Origin: Candidatus Phytoplasma mali
GTDB lineage: Bacteria; Bacillota_I; Bacilli_A; Acholeplasmatales; Acholeplasmataceae
Length of the DNA: 64,000 bases
Direction of reading: 5' to 3'
Assembly (NCBI RefSeq): GCF_000026205.1
Contig: NC_011047.1
Location: forward strand, 62,001-126,000
Shown here: in pieces, positions 27,985-39,300 of the stretch
How the letters are laid out: the number at the start of each line of letters is the position of its first letter
Numbering within the stretch: the first letter of the stretch is position 1
Position numbers and translations under genes: made by a program
The notes under the pieces: generated by a model
What the model was told of the DNA's origin: nothing
Databases searched by the model: none
The model's input: only the letters and a program-made list of their open reading frames with translations

Positions 27985-29784
27985 TTATTTTTGATAATAT
28001 TTTTTTAAATTTACTATATTTTTACATTTAGGAAAACCACTACAACCTAAAAATTCACCATAACGTCCTTTTTTTATAGATAAAAATTTATTACATAAAG
28101 AGCATTTTTGATCTGTAATTTTAGGAACTATTTTAGTTATTTTTTTATCAGCAATATCATATAAATTTTTAAAATCGCAATAAAAATTTTCTAACATATT
28201 TTTTTGGGTAATTTTACCTATAGCTATCTGATCTAATTGTTTTTCAATTTGTGATGTATATTTAACATTAATAATGTCAGAAAAAAATTTTTCTAAAATA
28301 TTTTTAGTTAAAATCCCTTGTTTATTAGGAACAAATCTTTTATTTTCTAAAATTACATAAAATCTATCTTTTAAAGTTTTAATAATTTTAGAATAAGTTG
28401 ATGGTCTACCAATATTTAATTTTTCCAAAGTTTTAATCAAAGTAGCTTCAGAAAAACGTGTTGGAGGGGTGGTAAAACATTGCTCATTAATAAATTCTTT
28501 AGGATAGTATACTTCTTTTAAAGAAAAATTAGATAAAATTTTATCTTTGTTATCAATATTTAAAACTTTTTGATAACCATCAAATTTTCTAACTAATCCT
28601 TCCAAAATAAAAGTATAATCAACAGATTGAAAAAAAACTTTAGTATTTTCAAAAATAGCATATTTCATTAAACTTGACAATGTTCTATAATAAATTAATG
28701 AATAAATTCGGTATTCATCTTTTTTTAAATATTTCTTTAAACTTTCGGGAGTTTTATTAATATTTGTGGGGCGAATAGCTTCATGAGCATCTTGAGAATT
28801 TACATTTTTTTTTTGTTGATAAGAACCTAAATAATTTTCGCCATAATTAGATTTGATAAATTTTTGTGTATTTTCTATAAAAGATAAAGACATCCTAGTA
28901 GAATCAGTTCTCATATAAGTAATTAATCCTGTACGTTCTCCTTCAATCTTAATTTCACCTTCATAAAGTCTTTGTGCTATCATCATTGTTAATGCTGAAG
29001 TCATATTCAATTCATTAAAAGCAGTTTGTTGCAAAGTAGAAGTGATAAAAGCAATAGAAGGATTCTTATAAACGGTTTTTTTATCAATATGCTTAACCAT
29101 AAAAGATTTACCTTTAATTTTTTTTAAAATTTCATCAACTTCTTCTTTTTTTATTTTTTTGGAATCATTAATGAATAAATCTACTTTAAAATTTTCAAAA
29201 ATAACTTTAATTAAATAATATTCTTCTGGTATAAAATTATTTCTGTTAATTTCTAAATCTACAATTAATTTTAAAGCTACTGATTGTACTCTACCAGCAG
29301 ATTTCGAATGGAAACGCTTAACTAATTTAGATAATTTAAATCCGATAATACGATCTAATATCCGTCTAGTTTCTTGAGATGATACAAGCATTGTATTAAT
29401 TTTTTGAGGATTTTTCACTGAATCAACAATAAAATTTTTAGTCATTTCTCTAAAAATAATTCTATTTTTAGATGTAGGATCTAAATTTAAAATTTTTGCT
29501 AAATGCCAAGCAATCGATTCGCCTTCTCTATCAGGATCGGTTGCCAAAAAAACTTCTTTACCTTTAGAAGATTGAATTAATTCTTGAACAATTTTTTTTT
29601 TATCAGCAATAACTTTATAATTAGGTTTAAAATCATTTTCAATATCAACTCCTAAACCATCTTTACCAGTGAAAGATAAATTTGTAACATGGCCTTTAGA
29701 AGATAAAACTAAAAATTCTTTATTTAAATAATTATAAATAGTTTTCGCTTTAGCAGGAGATTCAACAATAATTAATTTTTTCAT
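27985..29784 (-). CDS. topA: DNA topoisomerase I
   Basis: Type IA topoisomerase that relaxes negative supercoils. Toprim domain: IVESPAKAKTI, SKGHVTNL and ATDPDREGE. The catalytic tyrosine lies in GLITYMRTDSTR. A single C-terminal zinc finger (CSLCNKFL ... GCSGFPKC) is present, and at 599 residues the protein is near the minimal bacterial form with one finger. An AAGGAG site precedes the ATG. Gene order rbgA–topA–ftsY–ffh is close-packed. Confidence 0.96.
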   Translation of the reverse strand: MKKLIIVESPAKAKTIYNYLNKEFLVLSSKGHVTNLSFTGKDGLGVDIENDFKPNYKVIADKKKIVQELIQSSKGKEVFLATDPDREGESIAWHLAKILNLDPTSKNRIIFREMTKNFIVDSVKNPQKINTMLVSSQETRRILDRIIGFKLSKLVKRFHSKSAGRVQSVALKLIVDLEINRNNFIPEEYYLIKVIFENFKVDLFINDSKKIKKEEVDEILKKIKGKSFMVKHIDKKTVYKNPSIAFITSTLQQTAFNELNMTSALTMMIAQRLYEGEIKIEGERTGLITYMRTDSTRMSLSFIENTQKFIKSNYGENYLGSYQQKKNVNSQDAHEAIRPTNINKTPESLKKYLKKDEYRIYSLIYYRTLSSLMKYAIFENTKVFFQSVDYTFILEGLVRKFDGYQKVLNIDNKDKILSNFSLKEVYYPKEFINEQCFTTPPTRFSEATLIKTLEKLNIGRPSTYSKIIKTLKDRFYVILENKRFVPNKQGILTKNILEKFFSDIINVKYTSQIEKQLDQIAIGKITQKNMLENFYCDFKNLYDIADKKITKIVPKITDQKCSLCNKFLSIKKGRYGEFLGCSGFPKCKNIVNLKKYYQK

Positions 29785-29823
29785 TTTAATAATAAACTCC
29801 TTATAATTTTAAAAAAATACTAA

Positions 29824-30693
29824 TCAAAAATTTTTGTTTAAATGATTAATTTTAGATTGATAATAAAAATCTAAATCTAAATTAATGTTAATTAAACATT
29901 TATCGCGTATTTTTTTTAAAATCATATAATAAATATTAATAATATCAATATTTTTACAAATAATTGAAGACTTATATTTATTCATTATAATTTCAAATAA
30001 ATTATCTTTTTCTATTTCAAACATACTTAAATTTAAATATAATTTTAAATAGTTACAATAATATTTTTTTAAATAATTTAAAGTATATTTAAGTAAAATT
30101 TCTAAAGGTAAAATTGTATCTTTAATTGCGCCCACTAAAGCTAAAGACATGCCTGTTTTTTCTTCTGTAAATTGGTGCCATAAAACTCCAGGTGTATCTA
30201 ATAATTTAAAAACATTCTTATAATTTAACCATTGAAAATTTTTAGTCAATCCAGGAATATTTGCAGTTTTAACAACTTTTCTATTTATCAATTTATTAAT
30301 TAAAGTTGATTTACCTACATTAGGTATACCCACAACCATCATTTTTAAAGGATTGTAAAAACGTTTTTTTTGATATTTAATTAAAGATAAAGCTTTTTTG
30401 TAAATAGATTCAACATTAAAACCTGTTTTAGCATCAATTTCTAAAATATAAAATCCTTTTTTTTTATAATAATTCAAAAAAAAATTATTTTTATTCAAAT
30501 CACTTAAAGTTTTCTTATTAAATAAAATTATACAAGTTTTATTTTTGACAATTTCAAAAAGTTTTTCATTCATACTAGAAATAGGAACTCTAGCATCTAA
30601 AATCACTAAAACAACATCTACCAATATTAAATTCTTTTTTATTTGTTCCAAAGTTTTTTTCATATGTCCTGGAAACCATTGTAATTTATTCAT
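29824..30693 (-). CDS. rbgA: Ribosome assembly GTPase RbgA (YlqF)
   Basis: Circularly permuted GTPase for late 50S assembly. Motif order is G4 (LFNKKTLSD; the usual NKxD has Thr in place of Asp), then G1 GIPNVGKST and G3 DTPGV. The N-terminus WFPGHMKK is characteristic of the family. The C-terminal RNA-binding tail is present but AT-biased (poly-Ile/Lys/Asn). Length 289 residues fits. Confidence 0.92.
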   Translation of the reverse strand: MNKLQWFPGHMKKTLEQIKKNLILVDVVLVILDARVPISSMNEKLFEIVKNKTCIILFNKKTLSDLNKNNFFLNYYKKKGFYILEIDAKTGFNVESIYKKALSLIKYQKKRFYNPLKMMVVGIPNVGKSTLINKLINRKVVKTANIPGLTKNFQWLNYKNVFKLLDTPGVLWHQFTEEKTGMSLALVGAIKDTILPLEILLKYTLNYLKKYYCNYLKLYLNLSMFEIEKDNLFEIIMNKYKSSIICKNIDIINIYYMILKKIRDKCLININLDLDFYYQSKINHLNKNF

Positions 30694-30740
30694 AAAATAA
30701 CCGATCTTGTATTTGATTTATTTTTTTTAATTTTAAATCA

Positions 30741-31523
30741 TTATTTATTCAAATTATTTTCTATATTTGGATCTATATTTTTTAATTCTATTTCTTTTAA
30801 CAATTTTATTAAATCTTTTTCTGATGTTTCTTGATATGAAAACATTTTTTTACTATAAATTTTATACATTTCTTCACCAAAAATTATAATAATAGACTCA
30901 CCTAATTTAGAAAAAATAATTTGCATGCTTTGTTCTAAAACAAGCTTTTTAAACCAATAAAAAGGGTTAACTAAATTAATAACATTACTAAAAGTATTAA
31001 TTTTTTTTTTAGTTTTTTGATAACGTTTAATAATAGATTTTTCTATAAACATTTTTCTTAAAACAAAAATTTTTCTCAAAGTCATATGACGAAAAAATTT
31101 TAAAATTCTATTTTCAAACAATTTATCTAATCTTTTATTAATATATTTAAATAAAAGCAAACTTTCTTCAATAGTTAATTCAAAATAAGGATATGGTGAA
31201 TTAGGATAAAAACCAACTACTATTTCATAAGATAAAATTTTTAAATTATTTAATAATATATCCATATATTCATCTTTATTAATTTTAATTTCAGTTTTAA
31301 ATTTATCAGAAAATTTTTTAATTAAAATTTTAGCCTCTTTTTGAGTTAAATTAGTTTCAGTAACAGATGATTTTTGTATCTCATTTTTAATTCTTTTTAA
31401 AAAAAATAAAAAATAAAACAAGATACAAAAAATAATACCAGTTATAAAGCCAAAAAAATAATGCAATAAAGGAAAAAATTTATTTATTAAAAAATGAATA
31501 AACCCATCTAGAATATTCTTCAT
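30741..31523 (-). CDS. Conserved hypothetical membrane protein
   Basis: A 260-residue protein with one strong membrane segment at about residues 20–42 (YFFGFITGIIFCILFYFLFF), then a basic helical domain, a second weak amphipathic stretch and an acidic Asn/Glu-rich tail. Not recognised. It lies between rsgA and rbgA in the same direction, with a good AAAGAGGT site before the ATG, so it is probably expressed. It could be a membrane-anchored adaptor; there is no catalytic motif to suggest an enzyme. Confidence 0.65.
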   Translation of the reverse strand: MKNILDGFIHFLINKFFPLLHYFFGFITGIIFCILFYFLFFLKRIKNEIQKSSVTETNLTQKEAKILIKKFSDKFKTEIKINKDEYMDILLNNLKILSYEIVVGFYPNSPYPYFELTIEESLLLFKYINKRLDKLFENRILKFFRHMTLRKIFVLRKMFIEKSIIKRYQKTKKKINTFSNVINLVNPFYWFKKLVLEQSMQIIFSKLGESIIIIFGEEMYKIYSKKMFSYQETSEKDLIKLLKEIELKNIDPNIENNLNK

Positions 31524-31846
31524 TTTAAAACCTCTTTTAATTTATAATACTTTAAAATATATATTTATAAATTATTTTTTATAAAAAAATTTATTAATTA
31601 TCAAAAAATATAATATTTACGAATCATATATTTTATTTATAATTAATTTTATCTTAAATAAAAATATAAAATAATTAGTTGATATTAAAAATATCATATT
31701 TTTAATTAACGATATAAATAAAAAAATAATATATACAAAAAAATAATTAATGAAAAATTTATCTTTTAATTAATTAAAAAATAATATTATTTTAAAAATA
31801 AAAAAACAAAGAAAAATTAAAATTATGAAAAAAATTAAAAATAAAA
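31524..31846. other. Intergenic AT-rich spacer
   Basis: About 320 bases with no ORF or RNA gene. It holds a small stem GATATTAAAAATATC near 31680 of uncertain meaning; the promoter of the hypothetical gene at 31523 and the end of rsgA are expected here. Confidence 0.4.
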
Positions 31847-32761
31847 TTATTTTTTGTTATAATTTAATTTTTTTTGTTCTTGAATTTTCTCAATAAATTT
31901 TAAATAATTATCATAACGCCAATCAGGAATTAAACTTAATTTTAAAGCTTTTTTAACACCGCAATTTATTTCTTTAATATGAGAACAATCTTTTTTAAAA
32001 TAACATTTATCAGAATATAATAAGAAATCTGGGTAAAAAAATTTTAACTCTTCATAATCAAAAATAGTTAAATCTAATTTAGAAAAACCAGGAGTGTCAG
32101 CAATATAACCGCCATTAAACTCATATAATTGAGCGTTTTTAGTTGTATGTTTACCTAAACCTAATTTTTTTGAAATTTCTTGTGTTTTTAATTGTAAACT
32201 AGGTTTTAAGGAATTTAAAAATGTTGATTTCCCAACGCCAGTTTGACCAGCTAAAACAGTAATTTTATTTGAAAAAATATCCATTAAATGATGAGTACTA
32301 TTTTTATTTTTACTATTTACATAATAAATTCTATAAAAATTTTCGTAATAAGATATTTTTTTTTGAATAATTAAAAATTTTTTTTTAGTTATTAAATCAA
32401 TTTTAGTAAAAATTAAAATTATTTTTAATTTATACTTATTCAAAATTAATAAAAACTTATCCAAAAGTCTAAATTGAAATCGTGGTTTATATAGTGAAAA
32501 AACTAAAATAACTTGGTTAAAATTAGCAATATTAGGCCTATTCAACTCATTATGGCGTTCCAAAACTTCCGAAATCAAATACCTATCTAAATAATTTTCA
32601 TAAATTACAATATCTCCTACTTTAATTATAAAAAGTTCTTTTTTATGAGTATCATAATTTTTTAATTTACCTTTAACTTGAGCAGTAATTTTATCCTTAG
32701 TTTCTATATCGCTAATTAAATAATTACCCATGAAAAACTTAATTACTAAAGCTTTTTTCAA
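31847..32761 (-). CDS. rsgA: Ribosome small subunit GTPase RsgA (YjeQ/YloQ)
   Basis: 30S maturation GTPase, circularly permuted. It has an OB-fold N-terminus (GNYLISDIETKDKITAQVKG), G4-like TKIDL, G1 GQTGVGKST, DTPGFSKLD, and a C-terminal zinc knuckle with Cys-x-Cys/His residues (CYFKKDCSHIKEINC). The start is TTG, chosen because AAGGAGA lies seven bases upstream; the ATG ten codons later has no site. Confidence 0.94.
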   Translation of the reverse strand: MKKALVIKFFMGNYLISDIETKDKITAQVKGKLKNYDTHKKELFIIKVGDIVIYENYLDRYLISEVLERHNELNRPNIANFNQVILVFSLYKPRFQFRLLDKFLLILNKYKLKIILIFTKIDLITKKKFLIIQKKISYYENFYRIYYVNSKNKNSTHHLMDIFSNKITVLAGQTGVGKSTFLNSLKPSLQLKTQEISKKLGLGKHTTKNAQLYEFNGGYIADTPGFSKLDLTIFDYEELKFFYPDFLLYSDKCYFKKDCSHIKEINCGVKKALKLSLIPDWRYDNYLKFIEKIQEQKKLNYNKK

Positions 32762-32830
32762 AAAAATCTCCTTATAAAATAAATTATCTTTATTATAACA
32801 AAATTAATATATATAATAAATTTTTTATTT

Positions 32831-35242
32831 TTATCGAACTTGAATTTTATATTTTTCATAAAGTTTATTTTTAATTTTTATCATAATATCATCTACTTTT
32901 ATTTTATTTAAATTACCATCAAGATCATTAAAAATAAAACCAATAGTTAAAGAATATTGATGAGAAAATAATTTATCAGAATAATAAACATCTAATAATT
33001 CGAATTTAAAAAATAAAATTGAAATAAATTCTTTGATAGTTTTTGAAATATCAGAAAAATCATATTTTTTATCAATAATAAAAGATAAATCACGTCTTAT
33101 AGAAGGAAATTTACTAATTTCTTGATAATGATTAACTGTATTTTGATTTAAAATTTCATCATTTAAACTTATTTCTAATAAATAACTTTTTGTTAATTGA
33201 TATTGTTTGTTAATAAAACAATTAGTTTCACCCATAAAACCAATTTTTTGATTATTAAAAATAATATTAGCTTGTATACCTGGACAAAAACTATGATAAA
33301 TATTAGTTTTTTTTAATTGTAAATTTATTTTTAAAAAGAAAGCAATTCTCTCTAAAATACCTTTTAAAACAAAAAAAGAACTATTAATATTATTTTTATG
33401 CCAACCAGAATTAATAAAATTACCACTTAATCCTAAAGCTAAATTTAAATATTCACTTTCGGGAAAATAAACTTTGCCTATTTCAAAAAAAGCATTATCA
33501 ACATTATTACGTTTTTGATTATAACTCAAAACCTCTATAAAACTAGCAATTAAATTTTGTCTTAAAATAATTTTATCTTGAGATAAAGGATTTAAAAGTT
33601 TAACTTTGTTTTTGTTATAAGGAAATAATTGAGAAATTTTATCACTAACTAAACTATAAGTAATAATTTCACAAAAACCAATATTTTGTAATAAATATCT
33701 TAAATTTCTAATTTTATTTTGCTTAATAGTTTTAAAAGTGACAGTATTTAAAATATTATCATTATTCACGTAAACATTATGATAACCATACATTCTTAAT
33801 AAATCAGAAATAACATCTTCAGGAATATTAACATCATAACGTCTTAATGGTGCAGTAACATAAAATACTTGATTTAAATCATTAAAAACAAAAGAATTAA
33901 TATCAATAATAATTTTATATTCTAATAATTTTAGAAATTTTTCAATTTGTGACCATAAAAAATTAATACCAGTTTTATTACGAATAAAATTTAAAGATAA
34001 AGTAATTTTAGGATTTTTTCTTAATTTTATTTTTTTAGAAACTATATTTTTAGTTATTTTGGCATTAGTTATTTCTTGTAAAAGTTGACAAGCTCTTTCT
34101 AAAGCTTTAACTATTAAAGTTTGATCAATACCTCTTTCATAATATAAAGAAATATTAGTTGATAATTTTAATTTTTTACTAGTTTTAGAAATTATTTTAG
34201 GTTCAAAATAAGCAGTTGTTAAAATAATATTTTTAGTATTTAAATCAATATTATTATTATTTAAACTTATAATACCTGCTAATTCTATAGGAATATTATC
34301 GTTAGCAATAACCAAATCTTCAGAATTTAAAACATATTCTTTGTTATCAATAGTAGTTATTTTTTCATTTAAATTAGCATTTCTAACTATAATTGATGAG
34401 TTTATTAATTTATCAGCATCAAAAAAGTGTATAGGCACACCATATTCAATTAAAATTAAATTAGCAATATCTACTAAATTATTAACTGGCAAAATATCTG
34501 CTTTCAATAAAATATTTCTGATCCATAAAGGTGAAGTTTTAATTGTTATATTTTCAATATATCTCACATTATATTCATAACAATCTTTATTTTCAATTTT
34601 TATTTGAAAATAGTTTAATTTAGATATTTCTTGATTTTTAACAATTAATTGTTGTTCTAAAAAATCATTTTTTTGTTTAGAAACTGCATTTAAATCTTTA
34701 ATAAAGCCTATGTGAGAATAAAGATCTACTCTATCTGGAGTTAAACTTAATTCTAACATAAAACCCTTTAAACTTAAAAATTTTAAAACATCGCTACCTA
34801 ATTCAAGATCAACGTCATCAGAAAAATAATAAATACCTTTTTTTTCTGTTGAAGTTAAATATTGATTAGAAATACCTAATTCAGTTAAAGAACACAACAT
34901 ACCATCAGAATTAATATTTTGAATTTTTTTAGTTTTAATAAAAGATTTTAACCCTTCTAAATAAGAACCTTCTTGAGCTACAATGACTTTTTTTCCTATA
35001 ATTAAATTATTATAGCTACAAATAATATTTAACAATTTATGAGCAATATCAACTGTAACTAAATACAAATATTTAGAATTAATAATTTTTTCAAAATTTA
35101 AAATTTTTCCTATTATTAAATTATGATTTTTAGTTAAAAAATAAAACTTTTCCACTTCGGTAATATGATTATTAACTAAATTAGTGATATCTTTAGGAAT
35201 AATTGATAAATATTTTTTTATAACATTTTCATTAATTTTCAT
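32831..35242 (-). CDS. pheT: Phenylalanyl-tRNA synthetase beta subunit
   Basis: Beta subunit of the alpha2-beta2 enzyme, 803 residues. N-terminal EMAP/OB-like domain (GKILNFEKIINSKYL), B3/B4 editing domain (NIRYIENI-type segment, LVDIANLILIEYGVPIHFFD), B5 domain (YGYHNVYVNN), core and C-terminal anticodon-binding FDX domain (FPSIRRDLSFIIDKKYD). An AAGGT site precedes the ATG. It is encoded 28 bases after pheS, the usual operon. Confidence 0.97.
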   Translation of the reverse strand: MKINENVIKKYLSIIPKDITNLVNNHITEVEKFYFLTKNHNLIIGKILNFEKIINSKYLYLVTVDIAHKLLNIICSYNNLIIGKKVIVAQEGSYLEGLKSFIKTKKIQNINSDGMLCSLTELGISNQYLTSTEKKGIYYFSDDVDLELGSDVLKFLSLKGFMLELSLTPDRVDLYSHIGFIKDLNAVSKQKNDFLEQQLIVKNQEISKLNYFQIKIENKDCYEYNVRYIENITIKTSPLWIRNILLKADILPVNNLVDIANLILIEYGVPIHFFDADKLINSSIIVRNANLNEKITTIDNKEYVLNSEDLVIANDNIPIELAGIISLNNNNIDLNTKNIILTTAYFEPKIISKTSKKLKLSTNISLYYERGIDQTLIVKALERACQLLQEITNAKITKNIVSKKIKLRKNPKITLSLNFIRNKTGINFLWSQIEKFLKLLEYKIIIDINSFVFNDLNQVFYVTAPLRRYDVNIPEDVISDLLRMYGYHNVYVNNDNILNTVTFKTIKQNKIRNLRYLLQNIGFCEIITYSLVSDKISQLFPYNKNKVKLLNPLSQDKIILRQNLIASFIEVLSYNQKRNNVDNAFFEIGKVYFPESEYLNLALGLSGNFINSGWHKNNINSSFFVLKGILERIAFFLKINLQLKKTNIYHSFCPGIQANIIFNNQKIGFMGETNCFINKQYQLTKSYLLEISLNDEILNQNTVNHYQEISKFPSIRRDLSFIIDKKYDFSDISKTIKEFISILFFKFELLDVYYSDKLFSHQYSLTIGFIFNDLDGNLNKIKVDDIMIKIKNKLYEKYKIQVR

Positions 35243-35270
35243 TTTTAATCTACCTTGTAATTTAATTTTA

Positions 35271-36296
35271 TTAAAATTGTTTTAAAAAACGAATATCACT
35301 ATTATAAAAACTTCTTATATCTTCTATTCTATATTTTAACATAGCAATACGTTCAATTCCAATACCAAACGCAAAACCTTGATATTTTAAAGGATCATAA
35401 CCACCATTAACAATAACTTGAGGATGAATTAAACCAGCTCCTAAAATTTCTAAATAAAATGACGGTTTTTCTTTTGGTGTTACTAATAAATCAACTTCTA
35501 TGCTTGGTTCTGTAAAAGGAAAGTATGAAGGACGAATTCTAATTTCTGGTTTTTTATTAAAAAAAGTTTCTAAAAAAAATAAAATGTGTTGTTTTAAATC
35601 CTTTAAATTAATATTTTTATCAATAACAAAACCTTCTAATTGCATAAATTGATGACTATGATTAGAATCATCATTATCTCTTCTAAAAACTTTTCCCGAA
35701 GAAATAACTTTTAAAGGTTGGGATTTTCTTGCCAACATAGATTTAACTTGTACCGAAGAAGTATGAGTTCTTAATAATGTTTGTTCATCAATATAAAAAG
35801 AATCTTGCATTGCTCTTGAAGGATGTTCTTTACCCATATTCATCATGTCAAAATTATATAATTCTTTTTCTAATTCTAATCCATCATGAATTTCATAACC
35901 TAAAGATAAAAAAATATCTTCTATTTGTTCTATCACTTGATTTAAAGGATGTATACTACCGCAAGGTAAAAAAAAACTAGGTAATCCAACATTAATATTT
36001 TTTTGAAAATTAATTTCATCGTAAGATTTTTGTTTTAGTTTTTCCTTAATAGTTTGTAGTGCTAAAATAATTTTTTGCTTTAATAAATTTATTTTTTTAC
36101 CAAAATTTTTTTTTTCAATTAAAGAATTGTTTTTTAAATGATTCAAAAAATCTTTAATTAAACTTTTTTTACCTAAAAATTGTATTTCTAAATTAATTAC
36201 ATCATCTAAAGTTTTAACTTCTTCCAATTTTTTTTTAAATTTATATTCAATTTCTAATAATAAATTATTTAAATTTTGAATTTTTGGTGTAATCAT
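35271..36296 (-). CDS. pheS: Phenylalanyl-tRNA synthetase alpha subunit
   Basis: Catalytic class II subunit, 341 residues. N-terminal coiled coil, then motif 2 (GKVFRRDNDDSNHSHQFMQL), FYIDEQTLLRTHTSSVQ, and motif 3 (GFAFGIGIERIAMLKY). A strong AAAGAGGT site is found before the ATG. No T-box leader is seen upstream. Confidence 0.97.
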   Translation of the reverse strand: MITPKIQNLNNLLLEIEYKFKKKLEEVKTLDDVINLEIQFLGKKSLIKDFLNHLKNNSLIEKKNFGKKINLLKQKIILALQTIKEKLKQKSYDEINFQKNINVGLPSFFLPCGSIHPLNQVIEQIEDIFLSLGYEIHDGLELEKELYNFDMMNMGKEHPSRAMQDSFYIDEQTLLRTHTSSVQVKSMLARKSQPLKVISSGKVFRRDNDDSNHSHQFMQLEGFVIDKNINLKDLKQHILFFLETFFNKKPEIRIRPSYFPFTEPSIEVDLLVTPKEKPSFYLEILGAGLIHPQVIVNGGYDPLKYQGFAFGIGIERIAMLKYRIEDIRSFYNSDIRFLKQF

Positions 36297-36387
36297 ATTT
36301 TAAAAACCTCTTTATTTTTGATAAACTCAATTTGAAATTAAAAAAAACTCAAAAATTAATATATAAATAATTTTGAAAATATTTTAA

Positions 36388-39300
36388 TCATTCATCAGAT
36401 AATGAATTTAATAATCCCATGCTTTCTATTTTAGAAAAAATAGTCTTATTAACTTTCGAACGTTTTAAAAAATCTTTTTTTGTGAAAGGTTTTATTTTTC
36501 TTTCTTCTATAATTCTTGAAGCAGCTACCGGTCCTAATCCATCTAAAGTTATAAAAGGCATTAATAATCCTTGATTTTTAACTAAAATAAAATTATTTTT
36601 TTCTGATTTATTTAAGTCAATAGGAAAAAATTGAAATTTTTCTTTTCTATTTCGAAACTCTTTAGCTACTTTTAAAATACTTAATAAATTTGCTTCTTTA
36701 GCGCTATTTTTAATATTATTATTTAAAAAATTAATTTTATTTTCGATTGCATTATATTTATCACTAGTCATAGTATCATAATCAAAATGATCAGCTCTTT
36801 TGGAAAAATAACCACTATAAAACAAAAGTGGTTTATGAAATTTAAACCAAGCAATTCTCATGGCCATAATAACATAAGCAACAGCGTGAGCCTTAGGGAA
36901 AAGATATTCAATTTTTTTTGCAGAATCAATATACCAATCTTCAATTTGATTTTCTTTCATAATCTTTTTATATTCAGACCATTGTTCTTTATTTTGAGAA
37001 GGAAGGCCTTTACGAATAAACTCCATAATTTCAAAAGCTTTTAAAGGTTCTATTTTTTTTTCAATTAATTGAATCATAATATCATCTCTACAAGCAATAA
37101 TTTCATTAAATTCACGATGGTTTTTTTCATTATGATCAATTAATTTTTCAGCATTATTAGTCCAAACACCAGTTCCATGTGAAAGACCAGAAATTTTTAC
37201 TAAATCAGAAAATTTTAATATTGTTTTTTGTGAATCTTTATTAACAATATCTTTTAACATTCTTCTAACAAAAACAGTTCCAAATTCTGGTATTCCTAAA
37301 ACAGTATAACCTTTTATTTCGTTATCTTCAGAAAATATTTTATAAACTAACTCATCATCTAAAGGAATATCTTGAGCTTTGTTAAAATCAAATTCTTGAG
37401 GATTTTTTTCAACATAATCCATTAAAAATTTAATCATAATAGGATCATCGTGGCCTAAAATATCTAATTTTAATAAATTATTCTCGAAAGAATGATAATC
37501 AAAATGTGTAGTTTTCCATTCAGAATCTTTATCGTTAGCTGGATATTGAATAGGAGTTATATCATAAATTGAACATTCTTTAGGCACAATAACAATTCCA
37601 CCTGGATGTTGACCTGTAGAACGTTTAACACCTTGTATTACTTTAGTTCTTCGTGAAATTTCACTTTCATTTAAAAATTGTTGCTTGTCTTTCAAAAAAC
37701 CTTTGATATAACCATAAGCATTTCTTTCAGCTACTGTTTGAATAGTTCCGGCTCTAAAAACATTATATTTTCCCAATAATTCTTTAATATAATTATGAGC
37801 TTTTAATTGATAATCACCGGCAAAATTTAAATCAATATCCGGAATTTTATTTCCCTCAATGCCTAAAAAAGTTTCAAAGGGGATATCATTACCATCTTTT
37901 TTTAATTTTGTACCACTACCACAATTAGGACAATCTTTATTAGGTAAATCATAACCAGAATAAACTTTTCTTATTTCATTTAATTCTTGATTTAAATTAT
38001 TTATTTGAATTTGTAAATTATTTTTATTTTTTTCTAAATTTTTTATTTGTTGTTCTTTTTCGATAGTTAAATTATTTATTTGAATTTGTAAATTATTTTT
38101 ATTTTTTTCTAAATTTTTTATTTGTTGTTCTTTTTCTTGAGAAATAATTTTAATATCGGTATAAAAAAAACATTTAGGACAAATATAATGAGGTTTTAAA
38201 GGATTAACTTCCGTAATTTCTAATAATTTAGCAACTAAAGAAGAACCAATAGAACCACGAGAGCCTACTAAATAACCATCTGATAAAGATTTTTTTACTA
38301 ATAAATGAGATAGGTAATAAATAGGAGAAAAATTTAAAGAATTTGGATCTTTTTCATCACCATTAATGATTTCAAATTCTTTGTTTATTCTATCTTTAAT
38401 TAAATCATGAGGTTTTTTACCATATAACTCAGTTAATTTTGAATTTACTATAGATTTAATTTCTAATTTTATACTATCAATATTTAAATTTTCTTTAAAA
38501 GCATCATCAGATAAAGAAAAAAGCTTGTTAGGAAAAATTTTAATTTTTTCTATTTTTTGATTTAATATATTAGTGTTAGTAATGACAATTTCTTTAGCTA
38601 TTTCAGAATCCAAAAAATTAAAAGAATCTAACATTTCTTGAGTAGTTAAAAAAGCATTATCTGGTAATTGAGCAATTTCATATTTAGATAATTTATGCAA
38701 ACCACCACCTATTAATTTAGCATTTATATAAATTTCACGATAAATTTTTTCATATGGATGTAAATAATGAACATCGCCAGAAGCAATAATAATTTTTTTT
38801 TGTTTTTTGGATTCTTGAATAATTTTTAAAATCGTTTGTTCAATAATTTTTTTTCCTTCAATTCCTAATTCATAAATCAAATGATTATAAGATTGAGGCG
38901 GTTGAACTTCAATGTAATCATAAAAAGAAATAGCTTTTTTTAAGCTTTCTAAATCATCATTTAAAGCAATTTCAAAAACATTACCGTTATAACAACCACT
39001 ACCAATCAACAAACCTTCGCGATATTGATGCAATACAGATTTTAAAACTCTCGGTTTTTTATAAAAATTATTAGTTAAAGCATCACTTAAAACTTTAAAT
39101 AAATTACGATAACCAATTTGATTGCTAACTAAAACATTAATATCATAAGTTCTTTCATATTTAGAAGAAAGTGTGTCACCTAAATCATAAAAAGTAAAAA
39201 CTTTATATTCATTTTCTAAAAGATTTAAAATTTTCATAAAAATTTCGGTCGTTGCTTTAGCATCATCTTTAGCACGATGATGTTCTTCTAATTTGACTTT

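Noticed and set aside
31680-31720. Short AT-only palindromes in spacers
   Set aside because: Stems of only A and T are expected by chance at this base composition and most lack a T run or position to support a function.
36787-37044. ORFs inside polC, pheT, pheS, ffh and the transporter genes on other frames
   Set aside because: They lie wholly within long conserved genes and show no family features.
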